Assembly (NCBI RefSeq): GCF_014200675.1
Contig: NZ_JACHCI010000009.1
Span: forward strand, 149,396 to 213,395
Length of the DNA stretch: 64,000 bases
Source of the DNA: Janthinobacterium saanense
GTDB lineage: Bacteria > Pseudomonadota > Gammaproteobacteria > Burkholderiales > Burkholderiaceae_D
Direction of reading: 5' to 3'
Below, one piece after another: positions 61,558-64,000 of this stretch (position 1 is its first letter; the number at the start of each line of letters is the position of its first letter). The translations under genes and the position numbers were made by a program. The notes below the pieces were generated by a model, which worked only from the letters and a program-made list of their open reading frames with translations, was not told where the DNA came from and made no database searches.

Positions 61558-63261
61558 TTACTTTGCCGCTCTGGCCTTTTGCGCCGTGCTGCGGATGGCG
61601 GCCAGGGTGGTGTTCGGCGTGATCAGGTCGCCGTCATAGCGCAGCTCGATCAGGGCAGGCAGGCTGTGGGTTGCCGCATGGGCCAGCGCCCGTTGCAGGG
61701 CAGGTGCGAACTCTGCCGTCGTGTTGACGACTTCACCCTGCGCGCCATACGCTTGCGCCAGCGCCGCGAAATCCGGGTTGTGCAGGGTGGTGCCCGACAC
61801 GCGGCCCGGATAATCGCGCTCCTGGTGCATGCGGATGGTGCCAAACATCTGGTTATTGAAGACGATGATCACCAGGCCCGCCTTGTATTGCACGGCAGTC
61901 GCCAGTTCCTGGCCATTCATCAGGTACTCGCCATCGCCGGCAAAGGTGATCACGGTGCGCTCGGGGTGCACGATCTTGGCGGCAACGCCCGATGGCACGC
62001 CATAGCCCATGGCGCCGTTGGTGGGCGCCAGCTGCGTGCGCATGCCGCCGTAGCGGTGGAAGCGGTGCGCCCACGAGGCGTAATTGCCGGCGCCATTCGT
62101 CACGATGCTGTCGTGCGGCACTTGCGCCATGATGTCTTGCGTGACTTGCCACAGGTTCAATGGCGCCTGGCCATCCTGGAAGACGGGCGGCTGTTGCTGC
62201 CAGGCGGACAGTTCGGCCTTCGCTTCGGCCGGCGTATGCTGCCAGGCAACGGCGTCGACGGGCTCCAGGGCGGCCAGCATGGCGCAGGCTTGCGGCATGC
62301 CGCTGTTGATCATCAGTTCGGCCTGGTAGACGCTGCCCAGTTCCAGCGCATCCGTATGGAAATGTACCAGGCGCTGGCGCGGTACCGGCGAGCTAAACAA
62401 GGTGTAGCCGCCGGTCGTCATTTCACCCAGGCGCGGACCGATGGCAATCACCAGGTCGGCCTGTTTCACGCGCGCGGCCAGCTTGGGGTTGATGCCGATG
62501 CCCACGTCGCCGATATAGTTCGGGTGCGCATTGTCGAGCAAGTCCTGGAAGCGGAAGGCGCAGGCGACCGGCAAGTGGTTCGCTTCAGCGAAATGTTGCA
62601 GATCAGCGCAGGCTTGCGGCGTCCAGGTGGCGCCGCCCAGCAGCAGCAGCGGGCGCTGTGCCGAGGCCAGCATGCTGCGCAGCTGCGCCATCTGCGATGC
62701 CGATGGGGATGCCTGCACGGGCTGGTAGGGCTGCGTATCGGCCACGGTCGCCAGCGAGGTGAGCATATCCTCGGGCAAGGCCAGCACTACCGGGCCGGGG
62801 CGGCCGCTGGTGGCCACCTGGAAGGCGTGCGCCAGGTATTCCGGGATGCGCTCGGCGCGGTCGATCTGCGCCACCCATTTGGCCATCTGGCCATACATGC
62901 GGCGGTAATCGATTTCCTGGAAGGCTTCGCGGTCGATGAAATCGTTGCCTACCTGGCCGATGAATAAAATCATCGGCGTCGAATCCTGGTAGGCCGTGTG
63001 GACGCCGATCGAGGCATTGGTGGCGCCGGGTCCGCGCGTGACGAAACAGATGCCTGGCTTGCCCGTCAGCTTGCCATGGGCTTCGGCCATGAAGGCGGCG
63101 CCGCCCTCCTGGCGGTTGATGATGAAGCGGATGCCGGAATCGTGCAGGGCGTCGAGCACGTCGAGGTAGCTTTCGCCAGGCACGCCAAAGGCGGTGTCGA
63201 CACCGTGGATCTGCAGGGCATCGACCAGGATCTGGCCGCCGGTACGGGATTGTTGCGTCAT
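61558..63261 (-). CDS. Thiamine diphosphate-dependent enzyme (acetolactate synthase-like)
   Basis: This 567-residue enzyme has the Pyr domain (HGVDTAFGVPGESYLDVLDA) with the catalytic Glu52 in NRQEGGAAF and the RGPGATNASIGVHTAY loop. A central FAD/DHS-like domain follows, then the PP domain with the GDGEYLMNGQELATAVQ metal/TPP motif near residue 440. It resembles the large subunit of acetolactate synthase and sulfoacetaldehyde or benzoylformate enzymes. No small subunit gene is adjacent, so it may act in a pathway other than branched-chain synthesis. Confidence 0.9.
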   Translation of the reverse strand: MTQQSRTGGQILVDALQIHGVDTAFGVPGESYLDVLDALHDSGIRFIINRQEGGAAFMAEAHGKLTGKPGICFVTRGPGATNASIGVHTAYQDSTPMILFIGQVGNDFIDREAFQEIDYRRMYGQMAKWVAQIDRAERIPEYLAHAFQVATSGRPGPVVLALPEDMLTSLATVADTQPYQPVQASPSASQMAQLRSMLASAQRPLLLLGGATWTPQACADLQHFAEANHLPVACAFRFQDLLDNAHPNYIGDVGIGINPKLAARVKQADLVIAIGPRLGEMTTGGYTLFSSPVPRQRLVHFHTDALELGSVYQAELMINSGMPQACAMLAALEPVDAVAWQHTPAEAKAELSAWQQQPPVFQDGQAPLNLWQVTQDIMAQVPHDSIVTNGAGNYASWAHRFHRYGGMRTQLAPTNGAMGYGVPSGVAAKIVHPERTVITFAGDGEYLMNGQELATAVQYKAGLVIIVFNNQMFGTIRMHQERDYPGRVSGTTLHNPDFAALAQAYGAQGEVVNTTAEFAPALQRALAHAATHSLPALIELRYDGDLITPNTTLAAIRSTAQKARAAK

Positions 63262-63428
63262 GGTTGGCTCTTTATTCTAGTTGTATCGTCAAAGAAAACA
63301 GGGTCAAGCGCGGGCGGGCGCGGCGATGCGCGCGGCTCGCTCCATTCTATGTGAGGTGATTTGTTGCGGCTTTTGAAATGGCGACACGGAATTCTACAAT
63401 TCCCCCGCAGTGCTGCGGCACGCAGCTT

Positions 63429-63458
63429 TTGCAGAATCATGCTGCGGCGCGGTACAAT
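63429..63458 (+). promoter_or_regulatory. rnpB promoter
   Basis: TTGCAG (63429-63434) and TACAAT (63453-63458) are separated by 18 bases and lie six bases before the 5' end of the RNase P RNA. The fit is good for sigma-70. Confidence 0.75.
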
Positions 63459-63463
63459 GGCGG

Positions 63464-63815
63464 GTGAAGCAGGCCAGACAGTCGCTGGCCGGTGCAGCAA
63501 TGCATTGGCGGGAGGAAGGTCCGGACTCCATAGAGCGGGGTGACGGTTAACGGCCGTCCGCTGAAAGCCGCAAGCGCAAGCCCATGGTATAAGGCGAGGA
63601 ATAGGGCCACAGAGACGAGCGTATTAAGTTACGGTGAAACGCGGTAACCTCCACCTGGTGCAATTTCAAATAGGCACGCGATGATGCTGCTCGCGGAGCG
63701 TGCGGGTAGAAAGCTTGAGCGCCCGAGTAATTTGGCGCCTAGAGGAATGACTGTCATAGCGCCGATTCGCAAGAAAAAGCGCCGTAACAAAATCCGGCCT
63801 ACCGGCCTGCTTCAC
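63464..63815 (+). ncRNA. rnpB: RNase P RNA (M1, type A)
   Basis: This RNA removes the 5' leaders of tRNA precursors. The P1 helix is perfect: GUGAAGCAGGCC (63464-63475) pairs with GGCCUGCUUCAC (63804-63815). The conserved core elements GAGGAAGGTCCGGACTCC (from 63511) and ACAAAATCCGGCCTA near the 3' end mark the catalytic centre. Length of 352 bases is usual for betaproteobacteria. A conserved GTGAAACGCGGTAACCTCC segment lies at about 63633-63651. Confidence 0.97.
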
Positions 63816-64000
63816 TTGAATATCGATCATCCTGGCTGGCCAGGGTGATACCGACCGGAGCACAAAGATGTCTCCGCTGTAATACCAAAAAGCCCCCGCA
63901 ATGGGGTAATGCCGTTCACTTAAGCAGGTTTTCGTAGAACGCGAGTGGCATAGCGCTGAGGTTTTGCCTTGACGGCCCGGTCGAATTTTCGATCGGGCCG
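63816..64000. other. Region after rnpB with a terminal inverted repeat
   Basis: No gene is seen. A near-perfect inverted repeat (CGGCCCG...CGGGCCG with inner TCGA and TCGAT arms) occupies 63973-64000 at the edge of the window and may be a terminator whose T-run lies outside. Short GC inverted repeats lie at about 63831-63847. Confidence 0.4.

Noticed and set aside
1..64000. CRISPR arrays, insertion sequences, prophage or tRNA genes
   Set aside because: I looked for spaced direct repeats, terminal inverted repeats with transposase-like frames and cloverleaf patterns and found none that held up. The only RNA gene seen is rnpB.

Overview
The window looks like a chromosomal segment of a betaproteobacterium of the Burkholderiales, most likely Oxalobacteraceae (Janthinobacterium, Duganella or Massilia type). 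The reasons are the high GC content, the gene order ftsY-ftsE-ftsX-rpoH, a caa3-type oxidase locus with Cox11-DUF2970, stand-alone RfaE2, small DUF3717 and DUF883 proteins, and a Burkholderiales-like porin. The genus is inferred from overall gene content, not from a marker gene. I see no insertion sequence, prophage, CRISPR array or tRNA gene.

Layout. 1-7.3 kb: the end-truncated gene of a GGDEF/EAL c-di-GMP protein, glutathione peroxidase, the retraction ATPases PilU and PilT, and divergently YggS and ProC. 6.6-12.6 kb: an ECF sigma/anti-sigma pair, a DUF3455 lipoprotein, a YqjD-YqjE-YqjK-like stress membrane operon, UbiA, OxyR, a DUF3717 protein and heptose-phosphate adenylyltransferase RfaE2.

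12.9-22.0 kb is the least explained part. It is a six-gene operon built around a 1225-residue tubulin/FtsZ-superfamily protein with a C-terminal GYF-like domain. The other five genes encode a beta-propeller-like cytosolic protein, a secreted and membrane-anchored protein with a degenerate von Willebrand A-like start, a small three-helix membrane protein, a zinc-ribbon/transmembrane/TPR-like protein, and a glycine-zipper lipoprotein. Together they could form a GTPase-driven assembly that spans the envelope. This is my candidate for an undescribed system.

22-24 kb: TrmL, ComF and a BioC-like methyltransferase. 24.2-33.8 kb: a complete aa3/caa3 cytochrome c oxidase locus with subunits II, I and III, assembly factors Cox11, SURF1 and SCO, and heme A synthesis by CtaB and CtaA. 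33.8-37.3 kb: an AI-2E transporter-family protein, a CNNM/CorC-like protein and an NhaR-type regulator. 37.4-40.8 kb: a tellurite/stress island of a TerC-like DUF475 protein, two TerD proteins, an AIM24 protein and a Pmp3 peptide. 40.9-47.8 kb: a zinc-ribbon membrane protein, an ABC exporter whose permease is fused to a CPBP protease, an ArsR regulator divergent from a P450-monooxygenase pair, a lipoprotein and a small conserved protein. 47.9-52.0 kb: rpoH with a CIRCE element lying over its promoter, then ftsX, ftsE and ftsY. 52.2-58.7 kb: a seven-gene lipid-modification operon (FAD oxidoreductase, DUF1365, cyclopropane synthase family, chalcone-isomerase-like, MFS, SDR, NTF2-like). 59.7-64 kb: a highly expressed porin, a small secreted protein, a thiamine-diphosphate enzyme and the RNase P RNA gene.

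Several units point towards envelope and stress physiology: two heat or oxidative-stress regulators (RpoH, OxyR), an ECF sigma pair, the Ter island, the lipid operon and the tubulin-like operon. Tight start/stop overlaps (ATGA or GTGA) mark translational coupling in at least eight gene pairs.
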